From Pseudoalteromonas rhizosphaerae (GTDB lineage: Bacteria > Pseudomonadota > Gammaproteobacteria > Enterobacterales > Alteromonadaceae), in the NCBI RefSeq assembly GCF_902498845.1, contig NZ_CABVLM010000007.1:62001-126000 (forward strand): a stretch of DNA of 64,000 bases, written 5' to 3'. This document shows positions 25,140-35,260 of the stretch, one piece after another (the stretch's first letter is position 1; the number at the start of each line of letters is the position of its first letter). A program made the translations under genes and the position numbers. A model generated the notes under the pieces. It saw only the letters and a program-made list of their open reading frames with translations, was not told the DNA's origin and did no database searches.

Positions 25140-25430
25140 TCAGCCACCGATCAATACAGTAGGATTACCAATAACAATTTTTCCACCATGTGAACTATCA
25201 TCGCCCATCCGAGCTGCTGGCTTGCCATTGATTTTAACGCTTCCTGATCCTGATTTAATACTATCCGGAGGGCCAATACATACCAACATATCGCCTTTAC
25301 GCGCAGCTGGCATACCACCAATTAAGACGTTACCAGAGCCAGCAACCACAGGGCCTCCAACATGAGGAACGGTACCCGTGGTTTTAGGACAAATGTGCAT
25401 GTGACCAATTGTAGCGGCGGGCTTACCCAT
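25140..25430 (-). CDS. PAAR domain spike-tip protein
   Basis: A 96-aa stand-alone PAAR protein. It has the three repeated Gly-rich blocks (GHMHICPKTTG, GGMPAARKGDMLVC, NGKPAARMGDDSSHGG) that build the conical tip, with His and Cys residues suited to binding a metal ion at the point. It sharpens the VgrG spike and links toxins to it. The length is normal for a PAAR without fusion domain, so the Rhs protein must be attached non-covalently, perhaps with help of the two intervening proteins. Confidence 0.92.
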   Translation of the reverse strand: MGKPAATIGHMHICPKTTGTVPHVGGPVVAGSGNVLIGGMPAARKGDMLVCIGPPDSIKSGSGSVKINGKPAARMGDDSSHGGKIVIGNPTVLIGG

Positions 25431-25489
25431 TATGACTCCTTGTCTTATTAATACTTATGCAACAGCATTATTGCATTTACAGTACTGTA

Positions 25490-25846
25490 TTATTCAAATA
25501 AAGGAATAATTAACAGTTTACTTTGTGAAGTTAAAATAGATAATAGCTCTATTAATTCAGCTTGATTATAATCAGCAAGTGCAACCGAACTTTGCATTAC
25601 ATACTGATATAAAACAGATACTATATCTGCACCATTTAAAGCTGGATGTAAATTAACAAAAAACTGCTTTGCGTAATAACCATTTAATGCTTTTAAATGA
25701 CTTAACGCAGGGTTAAGCAATGGATCATCTGGTCTATTTATTGGTAAACAAATTAAATGAGGCAGACCATAGCGGCAATATACAACATGTCCATTATTGC
25801 TTATCCCGCTTCTAACCCCTGATTTAAAGCCGTTGATTATTTCCAT
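25490..25846 (-). CDS. Small T6SS-associated protein between VgrG and PAAR
   Basis: A 118-aa protein I do not recognise: MEIINGFKSGVRSG, a strand-like VYCRYGLPHLICLP, then helices ending LSILTSQSKLLIIPLFE. No signal peptide. It starts 7 bases after the VgrG stop and is followed 59 bases later by PAAR, so it is part of the vgrG operon. Genes in this slot are often adaptors or chaperones that connect cargo to the spike; here that is inferred only from position. Confidence 0.6.
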   Translation of the reverse strand: MEIINGFKSGVRSGISNNGHVVYCRYGLPHLICLPINRPDDPLLNPALSHLKALNGYYAKQFFVNLHPALNGADIVSVLYQYVMQSSVALADYNQAELIELLSILTSQSKLLIIPLFE

Positions 25847-25853
25847 ATTTGCA

Positions 25854-27755
25854 CTAATTTAACTTGATCATGCCAGCAGACAATGTAATAGCACTGCCAT
25901 CAACTTTGATATTACTGCCTTTAATATCGATATTGGTACCTTCAATTGTAATATTACCGCTGCTGCTCATTTTTATTTGCGCAGAACCCGTTTTTATAAC
26001 AATTTCATCACCCGCTTCAATATTTAATGTTTTGCCAACTTTAACTGTATCGTTATCACCAATTTCACTTACACGATTAGTTTTTACATTTAAGGTGTCG
26101 TTATTGCCAACGTCTACTTTACGGTCATTGCCAATAAGCACCTTATTGTCATTACCAATTTCAACATTATGATCATTATCCGTTTTGTCATTTTGGTCGT
26201 TTTTAACATACAGTTGTTTATCTTTTTCCGCCTGTATATAAACAAGCTCACTGCCCTTTTTATCTTCAAAACGCAGTTCGTTAAAGTTATCGGCTCCGCC
26301 TTCTTTGGTTGAACGTGTTTTAATACCGCTTTGTGTTTTTTCAGCGGGTAGCGCATAAGGAGGCATTAAATCAGCATTATAAATAGCGCCACTTATTATT
26401 GGCTGATCAGGATCGCCATTTATAAAATCAACTAAAACTTCTTGCCCTACACGGGGGAAGAAAAATGCGCCCCACTTCTTGCCAGCCCAGTTTTGGGCAA
26501 CACGGATCCAACATGAACTTTTGGAATCTTTTTTACCTTCACGGTCCCAATCAAATTGCACTTTCACACGACCATATTGGTCAATCATGATTTCATCAGC
26601 GCTATCGCCAGTAACAATTGCAGTTTGAACCCCATTAATTACAGGCTTTTTCTTATTAACTTGTGCTCTGTATGGAATCTCTTTTGGTACACATTCAAAA
26701 TGGTTTGAATACACTTCTTCTACACTAACCTGCTGTGCACCGGACTGGTTTGGCACTGTGATTGATGTCATCATCGAGGTAATAACAAATGTTTTACCTT
26801 CTAATCTCGGATCTTCGTGCTTTTTAAAACTAAATAATTTACCAACAGTAAAAGAGCGGCAATCACTTCGGCCACTTGAGAGTTTCATATCGCGTTGTAG
26901 CGATTCTAATTGGACTGAGGCTAAGTTTGCGGCCCGAGGGTGACACTCAGCTTCACCTGTATATTCGAACACTTCAGAGACTGATTGTGTTGGTAGCTCT
27001 GGATTAGCTTGCTCACCATCAGGGTATCTTGATGGTTGTTTAAAATCATAACCAACACGCTTAAAGCTACCAGGAGCTAAGCTTAAGCCTCCTTGCCAAC
27101 GTGAAATATGCGATGCGCTTAAGTGACCTGTTGAATATACAACTTTACTTTCATCACAGACTTCATAAGCAGTAATATCATCAGCTAAAACAAGTGTGTG
27201 CGCGCTGTTACTATGCTCGAAAAAATAAAAAATGCCTTCTTGCTGCAGTAAGCGCTGAATAAAATCAAAATCAGATTCTTGATACTGAACACAGTATTCG
27301 TATTTTGGGTAGGTTTTGCTGGTTTTATCTGAAAAAGCGACGCTATGCTGGCCAAATAAATCAGCAAAAATATCTTTAATTGTTTTTTTCTGATAGATGC
27401 GACTGTTCTTACGGTTACGCATCGAAGCGGCAAATGGAACAATCGTTGCTTGATAATCAATATAATTTTTTTGTTCGTCAATATCGGCTGTACGGCTGCC
27501 ATTTGACACAAGGTGACTAACAATACCGTGATAATAACGCTCACCACCGCCATCAACATTTTTTACTTTAATGGATACGGGTTTACCGACTAAGTCTTCG
27601 TGAGCTATTTGCTGGCCAATTGTATACATGTTAGCTGACATAACAAATAAATCAGACATTGCCTCTTGGGCAACAAAGCGAGTTAAATAAAGGGCATCTT
27701 TACCAGCAGGGGTGCTAATTTGAATTACGTTTTTATCTTGTGTAGCTTTTTGCAT
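25854..27755 (-). CDS. vgrG: VgrG (TssI) spike protein
   Basis: A 633-aa VgrG without an effector extension. The N-terminal half is the gp27-like region (FFEHSNSAHTLVLADD, FQSESDFDFIQRLL-type segment), followed by the gp5 OB-fold region with YGRVKVQFDWDREGKKDSKSS, WIRVAQNWAGKKWG and FFPRVGQEVLVDFINGDPDQP. The C-terminus is a regular beta-helix of short repeats (NVEIGND, KVLIGND, KVDVGN) ending in KIKMSSSGNITIEG-like strands. It trimerises on the Hcp tube and carries PAAR. A terminator (27782-27810) separates it from hcp, so it is expressed less strongly or by read-through. Confidence 0.95.
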   Translation of the reverse strand: MQKATQDKNVIQISTPAGKDALYLTRFVAQEAMSDLFVMSANMYTIGQQIAHEDLVGKPVSIKVKNVDGGGERYYHGIVSHLVSNGSRTADIDEQKNYIDYQATIVPFAASMRNRKNSRIYQKKTIKDIFADLFGQHSVAFSDKTSKTYPKYEYCVQYQESDFDFIQRLLQQEGIFYFFEHSNSAHTLVLADDITAYEVCDESKVVYSTGHLSASHISRWQGGLSLAPGSFKRVGYDFKQPSRYPDGEQANPELPTQSVSEVFEYTGEAECHPRAANLASVQLESLQRDMKLSSGRSDCRSFTVGKLFSFKKHEDPRLEGKTFVITSMMTSITVPNQSGAQQVSVEEVYSNHFECVPKEIPYRAQVNKKKPVINGVQTAIVTGDSADEIMIDQYGRVKVQFDWDREGKKDSKSSCWIRVAQNWAGKKWGAFFFPRVGQEVLVDFINGDPDQPIISGAIYNADLMPPYALPAEKTQSGIKTRSTKEGGADNFNELRFEDKKGSELVYIQAEKDKQLYVKNDQNDKTDNDHNVEIGNDNKVLIGNDRKVDVGNNDTLNVKTNRVSEIGDNDTVKVGKTLNIEAGDEIVIKTGSAQIKMSSSGNITIEGTNIDIKGSNIKVDGSAITLSAGMIKLN

Positions 27756-27781
27756 TCCTTGCTTTTCCCATCCTAAAGATC

Positions 27782-27810
27782 AAAAAAAGCTCTGAGCAAA
27801 GCCCAGAGCC
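27782..27810 (-). terminator. Rho-independent terminator after hcp
   Basis: On the minus strand GCTCTGGGCTTTGCTCAGAGC forms a 6-bp GC-rich stem and is followed directly by a run of seven T. It sits just after the hcp stop and before vgrG, and probably sets the usual excess of Hcp over VgrG transcript. Confidence 0.85.
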
Positions 27811-27828
27811 ATTACGAGACAACAAATA

Positions 27829-28308
27829 TTACATTTGTTGACCTTTAACACCACTGTAACCATATACAAGCGGAGCAGTAATGTTATTTTTGTCGTCAGT
27901 TGGAGTAACAGTCATCATCATTTCTGTGTAGCTGATAGTGATTGTTTCAATTGGACGATCGTTTTGTACCGATACTGAATAGCTAGAAATCATCGCATCT
28001 GTAAGTTCGATTTTCATGATTTCTTCAACTTTATCACCTTGCTTAGTGATATGGAAAATAGCTGGAAGACCTTTACCAATTGTTGCTTCTTTGAAAAGAT
28101 CCGGAGATGCTTTATCTTGAAGTTTAGTAATTGTTACGTCACCAAGACGAGTAGAGCTTGACTCACGGTCCATCGCTGTACCAGTCGCAGCACTAATTTC
28201 ACGGCTTACGTTCCAATCTAAAGATAATACTGTAATTAAATCTTTAAAAGACTCCGCAGTTGTTTCGCCTTTGATTGAACCGTACTTTAAATATGTATTT
28301 GCTTGCAT
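27829..28308 (-). CDS. hcp: Hcp (TssD) tube protein
   Basis: A 159-aa Hcp. Hallmarks are MQANTYLKYGSIKGE at the start, the SLDWNVSREIS strand, TRLGDVTITKLQDKASPDLF, and the C-terminal YTEMMMTVTPTD. It forms hexameric rings that stack into the inner tube and also carries small effectors. The frame is open further upstream, but the ATG at 28308 starts the conserved family sequence and has a strong AAGGAG. It is preceded by a 238-base non-coding leader, which suggests its own promoter, and followed by a strong terminator. Confidence 0.95.
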   Translation of the reverse strand: MQANTYLKYGSIKGETTAESFKDLITVLSLDWNVSREISAATGTAMDRESSSTRLGDVTITKLQDKASPDLFKEATIGKGLPAIFHITKQGDKVEEIMKIELTDAMISSYSVSVQNDRPIETITISYTEMMMTVTPTDDKNNITAPLVYGYSGVKGQQM

Positions 28309-28406
28309 TTGATAATGCTCCTTTTTATTAAACAATGTTATCCATTTAGCCTGGATTCTTTTCTTTGGTTTCCCAAAACTTCCTTTGAAATCATTATCTC
28401 TAATAC

Positions 28407-28422
28407 TGCAATGAAAAGGCCC
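28407..28422 (-). promoter_or_regulatory. Possible sigma-54 promoter of hcp
   Basis: GGGCCTTTTCATTGCA on the minus strand has GG and GC separated by ten bases and a good TTGCA box, matching the -24/-12 layout. The -24 half is imperfect (GGGCCT against TGGCAC). It lies about 100 bases before the hcp start. hcp genes are RpoN-dependent in vibrios, but no sigma-54 activator gene is present in this window. Confidence 0.35.
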
Positions 28423-28546
28423 TAAAAATCCTTTCCTTAGACGAAGACAATGTCTCAAAATTCCATGTAGTGATTTAAGGCACCAAAATTATAATGCCAT
28501 AAAATTTAATAAACAACCTTATTAGCGATTATTTATTGAATTATTT

Positions 28547-31153
28547 TTAATTAATATTAAGCTCAAATTCATTATCTTTAACTTTCAGCAATATATTATT
28601 TATTTCGTTATTTTCTATCATACTGAAAAGTAGGGCTTCTGAAAGCATTGGTAACACTTTATTTTGCAATATTGTATGAATATTTCTAGCACCCGACCCT
28701 GCATTTTGGCAGTTAGCAACAATATAATCTATGACGTCATCATTATAAGTCAACTCAGCATTATAATTTTTATCAACTCGTTTGATTATTTTTGCCAATT
28801 GAATCGCTGCAATTTCAGTAAGGATATCATCGCTTAATGGAATATAAGGAATTACATTGATACGGCCTAAAAATGCAGGTTTGAAAGCAGTAAGTAAATC
28901 ATCTTGTAGAGCCTTTGCTAATCCTTTGATACTTGGCTTACTTTCTTCGTCTTCAAATAGGCTCATGGTGGTATCTGTGCCTACATTTGAGGTCATAATG
29001 ATAATGGTGTTCTTAAAATCAATATCACGGCCTTCGCCATCTTTGATGGTGCCTTTATCAAACACTTGATAGAAGATATCTTGCACACCTGGATGCGCTT
29101 TTTCCATTTCGTCTAACAGCACGACACTGTATGGTTTTCTTCTCACGGCTTCAGTTAAAATTCCACCCTCACCATAGCCAACATATCCAGGAGGCGAGCC
29201 TAATAATAATGAAACTTTATGCTCTTCTTTAAATTCAGACATATTGATAACAGTGACATTTTCTTCACTGCCATATACTTCCTGCGCCAGTGATAAAGCG
29301 GTCTCAGTTTTACCTACCCCACTTGGACCGGCGAGCATAAATATACCATTAGGACGACTTTCATCGGCAAGCTGTGCCCGAGAGGTTTGAACAACTTTAG
29401 CAATTAAGTCAAGAGCATGATCTTGTCCAACCACACGCTGTTTCATGTGTGATGCTAAGTTTAAAATACCGTGAATTTCGTCTTCATGCATTTTACCAAC
29501 AGGAATACCTGTCCAGTCTGAAATCACTTGTGCAATAAGCTCTTCACTGACCTGCCAGTGCACCATATTTTGCTCAAACGCGGCGAGCTTTTCTTTACTG
29601 AGCTTTAATGACTCAAGCATTTCTTGAGAGGCTTCTTGCTCTTGTGTATTAACAAGTTCAAGCGTTTGATTTAATTCTGAGACAATTTCTTTCTCGAGTT
29701 TAAATTGCTCATTGAGTGGCTGTAATTGCTGATCAATACTAATTAGCTCTGCTTTTAAATCATCTAACTGCTGCGAATGATCTAAGCCCGTTTTTTGCTC
29801 ACGATTTAACATTTTAATTTGCGTTTCAATCACACTCAGGCGATTCACTAATTGCTCTATAGTGTTAGGTGTAGACGCTTGGCTCATCGCAACGCGGGCA
29901 CAAGCAGTGTCCAAAAGTGCAACGGCTTTATCTGGTAATTGTCTGGCAGTGATATATCGATGCGAAAGGTGAACAGCACTTTCCAGCGCCTGCTCGGAAA
30001 TAAATACTTTATGATGGCGCTCCATCACAGGGACTAAACCTCGTAACATCGCAACCGCTTTTTCTGGAGTTGGCTCTTCGACCTTAACAACTTGGAAACG
30101 ACGAGTCAGCGCGGCGTCTTTTTCAAAAAACTTTTTATACTCTGCCCATGTGGTTGCAGCAATAGTACGTAATTCACCACGTGCTAGTGCTGGTTTTAAT
30201 AAATTAGCAGCATCATTTTGACCTGCTTGACCACCACTACCGATCATTGTGTGTGCTTCATCGATAAATAAGATAACAGGATCAGCGGAGTTCTTAACTT
30301 CATTAATTAATGATTTTAAGCGATTCTCAAACTCGCCCTTCATACCGGCACCGGCTTGTAATAGTGCTAAGTCTAAGCTATGAATTTTTACATTTTGTAG
30401 GACCGCTGGTACATCTTTTTGCGCAATCCTAAGTGCCAGCCCTTCTACAACAGCAGTTTTACCAACCCCAGCTTCGCCGGTTAAAATGGGATTATTTTGA
30501 CGGCGACGGGTCAAAATATCGATCATTTGTCTAATTTCAAAATCACGGCCCAAAATCGGGTCTATTTTACCTGCACGTGCTTGTGCTGTGAGATCAACGG
30601 TAAATTGCTCAAGATTTGGCGTTTTAGAATTAGTACTTGCTTGTGTTGCTGTAGCATTTTGTGCTGCCTGATTTCGCTCTTGTGATTGCGCCACAATTTC
30701 AGGCCAGGCGTGTAGTAGCTGCCCAGGATCAATCTTATTAAATAACTTACTACAGCGGGTAACCAAACTGGATAGCGTATCGTCTTTCGTTAATGTATAA
30801 ATAACATATGCACTGCGAATTTGCTGATCTGTAAATTCTATGCTTGTACTTAACCAAGATTGCCTTAATAGACTCGTAACATGCACAGATAAGCTAGGCG
30901 AAGACTGACTCCCTGTTTTGAAAGACTCAAGCGACTGATTTAAATCCTGTTTCACTTGATCAACATCGATATCAAATGAACCAAAAATAAGCCTAACATC
31001 ATCAAGCTGTTGCTCTACCATGGCTAGTAACCAATGCTCAAGTTCAACCGTAAAATGGCTACGGCTATTACAAATTGCAACAGCCGCTTCAAGGCTTTTT
31101 CTGCAATCGGGACTCAGTTTTTCAACTAATTTATTCAGTGTCATCGAAGACAT
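28547..31153 (-). CDS. clpV: ClpV (TssH) AAA+ ATPase
   Basis: An 868-aa AAA+ disaggregase of the ClpV type that recycles contracted TssB/TssC sheath. N-terminal double-Clp domain ([11 protein letters not shown]), first ATPase with Walker A GEAGVGKT and Walker B FIDEAH, a middle coiled coil around 410-530, second ATPase with [19 protein letters not shown] and the TSNVG sensor. The [11 protein letters not shown] segment links the two. Full length for the family. Start ATG 31153 has AAAAGGAAC. It is the last core gene of the sheath operon; the 238 bases that follow hold the hcp promoter region. Confidence 0.96.
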   Translation of the reverse strand: MSSMTLNKLVEKLSPDCRKSLEAAVAICNSRSHFTVELEHWLLAMVEQQLDDVRLIFGSFDIDVDQVKQDLNQSLESFKTGSQSSPSLSVHVTSLLRQSWLSTSIEFTDQQIRSAYVIYTLTKDDTLSSLVTRCSKLFNKIDPGQLLHAWPEIVAQSQERNQAAQNATATQASTNSKTPNLEQFTVDLTAQARAGKIDPILGRDFEIRQMIDILTRRRQNNPILTGEAGVGKTAVVEGLALRIAQKDVPAVLQNVKIHSLDLALLQAGAGMKGEFENRLKSLINEVKNSADPVILFIDEAHTMIGSGGQAGQNDAANLLKPALARGELRTIAATTWAEYKKFFEKDAALTRRFQVVKVEEPTPEKAVAMLRGLVPVMERHHKVFISEQALESAVHLSHRYITARQLPDKAVALLDTACARVAMSQASTPNTIEQLVNRLSVIETQIKMLNREQKTGLDHSQQLDDLKAELISIDQQLQPLNEQFKLEKEIVSELNQTLELVNTQEQEASQEMLESLKLSKEKLAAFEQNMVHWQVSEELIAQVISDWTGIPVGKMHEDEIHGILNLASHMKQRVVGQDHALDLIAKVVQTSRAQLADESRPNGIFMLAGPSGVGKTETALSLAQEVYGSEENVTVINMSEFKEEHKVSLLLGSPPGYVGYGEGGILTEAVRRKPYSVVLLDEMEKAHPGVQDIFYQVFDKGTIKDGEGRDIDFKNTIIIMTSNVGTDTTMSLFEDEESKPSIKGLAKALQDDLLTAFKPAFLGRINVIPYIPLSDDILTEIAAIQLAKIIKRVDKNYNAELTYNDDVIDYIVANCQNAGSGARNIHTILQNKVLPMLSEALLFSMIENNEINNILLKVKDNEFELNIN

Positions 31154-31175
31154 ACTCTGTTCCTTTTCATTTTAA

Positions 31176-32165
31176 TTATCCCTTAAACGATAACTTAGTA
31201 GGGTTTGATTTTAATTTTTCATGCGCTACCGCTAAGAAACTATTCGCTCCTAGCTGACAATTACTCTGTGCTAGCGTTGCGGAACCTAAGCTTTCAAAGT
31301 GCGACTCAATGACTAAACGAAAATTAATGGCATTACCCACATAATCTTTAATAATTTTGTTAGCTAATTTGAATAAGGTTCCATTTGGTAGTAATAATTT
31401 GGCCTTCTGTGGATCATCTGTGGCAATATTTACTTCAATGTTCGACGATGTATCCCATACTTTTTTACCTAGCATTGTATCTATGCCTAAGCGAGCATGT
31501 TGGCCCTCATATAATGTTTGGCTCGCTAAACACGTTTGCTCTTGCGCATCTAAATTGTGCCACTGACCAACCATTTGCTTAATGGTGACTTGGCAATCTA
31601 AATATGATGCTAAAATATTCTTTAAATCAAATACGTTTCTAATTTTTCGGCTATATAAACCGGCAAAATAAAGTTGATGCTCATTATAACCACCACTCAA
31701 CAAGCCTAGAATTTGTGTATAGGGATCTTTATTTCGAGCACTGTTGGTATGATTAAGCGACGGCTTATATTTTTTCCATGCACGGTAATACAAAGAGACT
31801 AAGCGGTGATTAAACATGTCATAAAAATCACGCATCGTAGTATCTTTATACCGTAAACGCTGCATTACCAATTCACTATAAAACTGAGGTAACGCGCCAG
31901 AACAACCTGTTAAACCCATAAACGAGACTTGCATATGCACTTTATGTAAGCCATCTTCAAAGCCAATTTCTTCAAGCTTGGTAATTGCATTACCTGGATA
32001 GCCAAATTTTTGCGTTGCCGTAAATTTGATCAACTCCAATTTAGGGCTACTATCATAACCCACATGACGGTACTCTAAACCGCGCTTTTTAAGCTGCTTT
32101 TCAACGATAAAAACAGCTTTATAAAAATCAATTTGTGAGGCTTGAGAAATTAAATGCTTGATCAT
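31176..32165 (-). CDS. tssG: TssG baseplate protein
   Basis: A 329-aa TssG. It has the family features RLKF/VSFMGLTGCSGALPQFYSEL, then RDFYDMFNHRLVSLYYRAWKKY, and the QTLYEGQHARLGIDTMLGKKVWD segment. With TssE, TssF and TssK it forms the baseplate wedge. It overlaps tssF by 4 bases (ATGA) and lies 22 bases ahead of clpV. All expected parts are present. Confidence 0.94.
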   Translation of the reverse strand: MIKHLISQASQIDFYKAVFIVEKQLKKRGLEYRHVGYDSSPKLELIKFTATQKFGYPGNAITKLEEIGFEDGLHKVHMQVSFMGLTGCSGALPQFYSELVMQRLRYKDTTMRDFYDMFNHRLVSLYYRAWKKYKPSLNHTNSARNKDPYTQILGLLSGGYNEHQLYFAGLYSRKIRNVFDLKNILASYLDCQVTIKQMVGQWHNLDAQEQTCLASQTLYEGQHARLGIDTMLGKKVWDTSSNIEVNIATDDPQKAKLLLPNGTLFKLANKIIKDYVGNAINFRLVIESHFESLGSATLAQSNCQLGANSFLAVAHEKLKSNPTKLSFKG

Positions 32166-33988
32166 AAAAGTGGATTATCTCCAACTCGTGCAGGCCATTG
32201 ATAATAAATCTGTTCCTGCTCTTTTAATCTAAGACTAAGGCGCGTAAAGCTATTAATTGCAGCAAATTGTGCAAAGAAATGGTCTAAAATCGCAGCAAAG
32301 AAAAACATACCGCTACCAGAGAAATCGTCATTGGCAAATGTGATTTCAATTTCACTGCCAGTGGCAAAACTAACGCGTCCTTGTTGCACAACTCTTGCTG
32401 TTGAAGGCGCTATTTTTAACCGATAGATATTATCAATCATGCCTTTACTTTGCGGCGTCGCCCTAAAGTCATAAAGCCGCAAAATTTCTTTTAATCGATT
32501 ACAGGCATCTTCACCACTGAATGTATCCAAAGTTAAATGGTTTACTAATTGCCATCTTGTTGCATCAGCTAAAATAGGTCGAACCGCATGAGTAAAAGGA
32601 GTGAGGCAACGAATTTTTTTTATCACATCGCCGCGCTCTGGCATTAATAAACCCAATTCGTCATCACCAAATGGCATGCTAGCGGGCAAGTTTCTGTTAC
32701 TACATTTCGCTCTTACCGTTAAAACAGAATTACCTTCACCATATTCCAATGCACTGTTTTCAAATGTAGCATCAACAAGTGACATAAAAGTTTCAGTACC
32801 TGACTCTACGTAGCCTCCAGCCCAAGAAGCAGTTTCTCTGCGAATATGCCAAAATAAATCATTATGACCTTGATACTTTGGATGGGTTTGCCCATAGAAA
32901 GGTGATACCACTTGTTTATTACCTTTGTGATCAAACGCAATGACTTCAGAAATGGCAATCACCTCGGAGATTTCTGAATCCATATAGCGAGGTGTTAATT
33001 GGTATTCATATTCGCTTATTTGTGGCCGAATCGGTTCAAGCTCTTGCTCAAACAAATTAATTATTGGTGTGCAGCCTAGTAAAAACATGTTGTTATCGAC
33101 TTGTTTTTCAAGCTCACTTGACTCGGTATCGAGGTAAATATAAATTTCACATCGATTTGATTGCTTTGGTAACGCAGCTCCTATGCCATCAATTTCAAAG
33201 AAGCGAAATTTTTCAGGAAACGTAAAATTTTCAACAAGTAAACGATAACCACCAGATGAGCGCTGTGAGTAAGGAACAACCGCTTCATGCGACTCAAAAC
33301 CAACAGCTTTTAATTGGTTTTTTGATAAATACTTAATCCCTTCTTCACCATTATCTATGGCTATGCCTATAGCATGTTTAAAAAGTAATTCATATACTTT
33401 TAGCGTGTGATGCCATTGCCCATTGATAAACACTCTCAGTTTTTCAAGCCCTGTTTCAGCGAGTGATACACCTTTATATTCACCTGTTAATTCAAGCTTG
33501 AAAATTGATTTAGCACGCTCGTGCCAACGAGGTTTAGGTGCAACAAATGGACTGTTATCAAATTGAGCATGGGTAATTTCAACGGGCCATAAGTAAGTTT
33601 CATAACATGTTTGAAACTTACACTGCTTCATAGATTCGACGTTGGTTTCAACTTCACTCGCTCTTGGAATAACAACCCCCGCTGTAGATAAGTTTTCAGC
33701 TTCTAACTTAACAACGGACATTGACGGAATTGGTGCTTGGTAATCAGGCAACATTTGCCCTAATAAAGCGTCCGTTAATTCAGGGAAACTATCGTCTAAC
33801 TTTTGTCTAATGTTAGCGGTTAGAAAAGCAAAAGACTCTATTAATCGCGATACGTGAGGATCTTCAATATGATCCTCACTCAACTTTAAGCGACCTGCAA
33901 CTTTAGGGTATTTTTCAGAGAAATCTTTACCTAAGTGACGCACAAATGCTAATTCACGATTGTAATATTTTAATAACTCATCGTTCAT
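32162..33988 (-). CDS. tssF: TssF baseplate protein
   Basis: A 608-aa TssF. It begins with the canonical LLKYYNRELAFVRHLGKDF and KYPKVAGRLKLSEDHIEDPHVSRLIESFAFL-type sequence, followed by the long beta-rich body and a C-terminal FFAAILDHFFAQFAAINSFTRL. It forms a heterotrimer with TssG in the wedge. It overlaps its neighbours by 4 bases on each side (tssE upstream, tssG downstream), so the trio is translationally coupled. Length is normal. Confidence 0.95.
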   Translation of the reverse strand: MNDELLKYYNRELAFVRHLGKDFSEKYPKVAGRLKLSEDHIEDPHVSRLIESFAFLTANIRQKLDDSFPELTDALLGQMLPDYQAPIPSMSVVKLEAENLSTAGVVIPRASEVETNVESMKQCKFQTCYETYLWPVEITHAQFDNSPFVAPKPRWHERAKSIFKLELTGEYKGVSLAETGLEKLRVFINGQWHHTLKVYELLFKHAIGIAIDNGEEGIKYLSKNQLKAVGFESHEAVVPYSQRSSGGYRLLVENFTFPEKFRFFEIDGIGAALPKQSNRCEIYIYLDTESSELEKQVDNNMFLLGCTPIINLFEQELEPIRPQISEYEYQLTPRYMDSEISEVIAISEVIAFDHKGNKQVVSPFYGQTHPKYQGHNDLFWHIRRETASWAGGYVESGTETFMSLVDATFENSALEYGEGNSVLTVRAKCSNRNLPASMPFGDDELGLLMPERGDVIKKIRCLTPFTHAVRPILADATRWQLVNHLTLDTFSGEDACNRLKEILRLYDFRATPQSKGMIDNIYRLKIAPSTARVVQQGRVSFATGSEIEITFANDDFSGSGMFFFAAILDHFFAQFAAINSFTRLSLRLKEQEQIYYQWPARVGDNPLL

Positions 33989-34470
33989 AATGACGCCTCA
34001 ATAATCTTCATGCCAAGGTTTATAGGCTCTACTTCTGAATCAAAGCTAATAAATTCAGGCTCAGGATCAGCGTACAAAAGTGCATTGATCCTTAAATGAA
34101 GCACCCTATTTATTGGCACATCTTCATCTGTAAATACTTCGACTTCTAAAAATCGTGGTTCAAACTTTAAAATTGTATTTCTGACTGTTTCGCATAACAG
34201 TGCCCGTCCTTCATGAGAACTCACAGACATACTTGAAAAGTCAGGCAAACCATAAGATAAACAGGACGTCGATAACTCGTTATATTGAGCAGGCCAGGTG
34301 TGCCATTGAATACGGGCATTTAGCAAAGCTTCAATATCTCTGCGCACATTTTTACGAAGCTCACTAATCGTGATCCCTTCTGTACGAGAGGGCGCATCTT
34401 GAAAGTTTGGCTCATCATCAATCAATCGATCAAGGATCGATGCTTGCAACTGTTGCTTATGCTCTATCAT
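33985..34470 (-). CDS. tssE: TssE baseplate protein (gp25-like)
   Basis: A 161-aa TssE with the gp25/GPW lysozyme-like fold features: SILDRLIDDEPN, LRKNVRRDIEALLNARIQ, the family hallmark SYGLPDFSSMS, and the R...LHLRINALLYADPEPE C-terminus. It joins the sheath to the baseplate and is the phage gp25 homologue. It lies 17 bases after tagJ and overlaps tssF by 4 bases. Confidence 0.94.
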   Translation of the reverse strand: MIEHKQQLQASILDRLIDDEPNFQDAPSRTEGITISELRKNVRRDIEALLNARIQWHTWPAQYNELSTSCLSYGLPDFSSMSVSSHEGRALLCETVRNTILKFEPRFLEVEVFTDEDVPINRVLHLRINALLYADPEPEFISFDSEVEPINLGMKIIEASL

Positions 34471-34487
34471 TATGATTTAACTTTAAA

Positions 34488-35258
34488 TTACACTGTTTCT
34501 AGCGAGTTTATTCGTAAGTTCGGTATGGTGATTGCCTCATCATTAACAAAAACCATTTTCATCCCTTTGCCTATCATAAACTCAGCTTTAAGCTCTATCC
34601 AGTCAGAAACCTGACCAAGCTTCTCAAGATCTGACTCCGAATTAGTATAGATAAGTGGGATGTGGGCTGTTCCAGATGGGCCACCATTAATGGTTACTTC
34701 AACTCTTAACCAAATGCTTTCAAGTAAAGATTCTACAGGCTCTATTTTTAATGAATCGATTTCATTAAAGTTTGCAAGATAAAATTCACCATTAGTTCCT
34801 AATAACTCTAAATATGGACTTAAGGTGTCATCTAAATCACGCGCTGCAGAGCCGTCATCTTGTGAGCTTCTTAATTCTTCCATTTCTTTTGCAAACCCAG
34901 CAGCTTGCTCAATCTCACCTTCTTGCAAAGCCACATGCATTTTTAAGAACAATGTATCGAGTTCATCTGCATCATGAAACAGTTTAGGGATTCCATTTCC
35001 TTGGTAGAAATCGATTCTAGATTGTTGTGCACGAATTAAGTGCCTTAAATTTACGGCTCCCACGGCAAACTCAGGATTCTTTTGCACCATAAAGTCAATC
35101 TGCTTATCGGCTTTTTCAAGTTCACCATTGATACAAAGTAACTCCGCATAAATACTTCTTATATCAAAGTTTAACGGTTCATCTTGCAGCTCAGTTGCGC
35201 AAAAAGCTAAAGCTTCAGCAAGTTTCCCCTCGCGTATGAGGCTATGTATTTTTTTCAT
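34488..35258 (-). CDS. tagJ: TagJ (ImpE/SciE family) accessory protein
   Basis: A 256-aa ImpE-type protein: N-terminal TPR-like helices (LIREGKLAEALAFCATELQDEP, ELLCINGELEKADKQIDFMV), a segment RHLIRAQQSRIDFYQGNG, and a beta-rich C-terminus with IPLIYTNSES. In P. aeruginosa TagJ interacts with the sheath protein TssB and influences ClpV recruitment. It is found in only some T6SS lineages, and its presence with TPP genes points to an H1-like (i3) type. It is separated from the tssC paralogue by 2 bases. Confidence 0.9.
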   Translation of the reverse strand: MKKIHSLIREGKLAEALAFCATELQDEPLNFDIRSIYAELLCINGELEKADKQIDFMVQKNPEFAVGAVNLRHLIRAQQSRIDFYQGNGIPKLFHDADELDTLFLKMHVALQEGEIEQAAGFAKEMEELRSSQDDGSAARDLDDTLSPYLELLGTNGEFYLANFNEIDSLKIEPVESLLESIWLRVEVTINGGPSGTAHIPLIYTNSESDLEKLGQVSDWIELKAEFMIGKGMKMVFVNDEAITIPNLRINSLETV

Positions 35259-35260
35259 GA

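Noticed and set aside
26090-26180. Short tandem DNA similarity in the 3' part of vgrG, looking like a repeat array
   Set aside because: It encodes the normal beta-helix repeats (xGNDxKV) of VgrG and is not a CRISPR or satellite.
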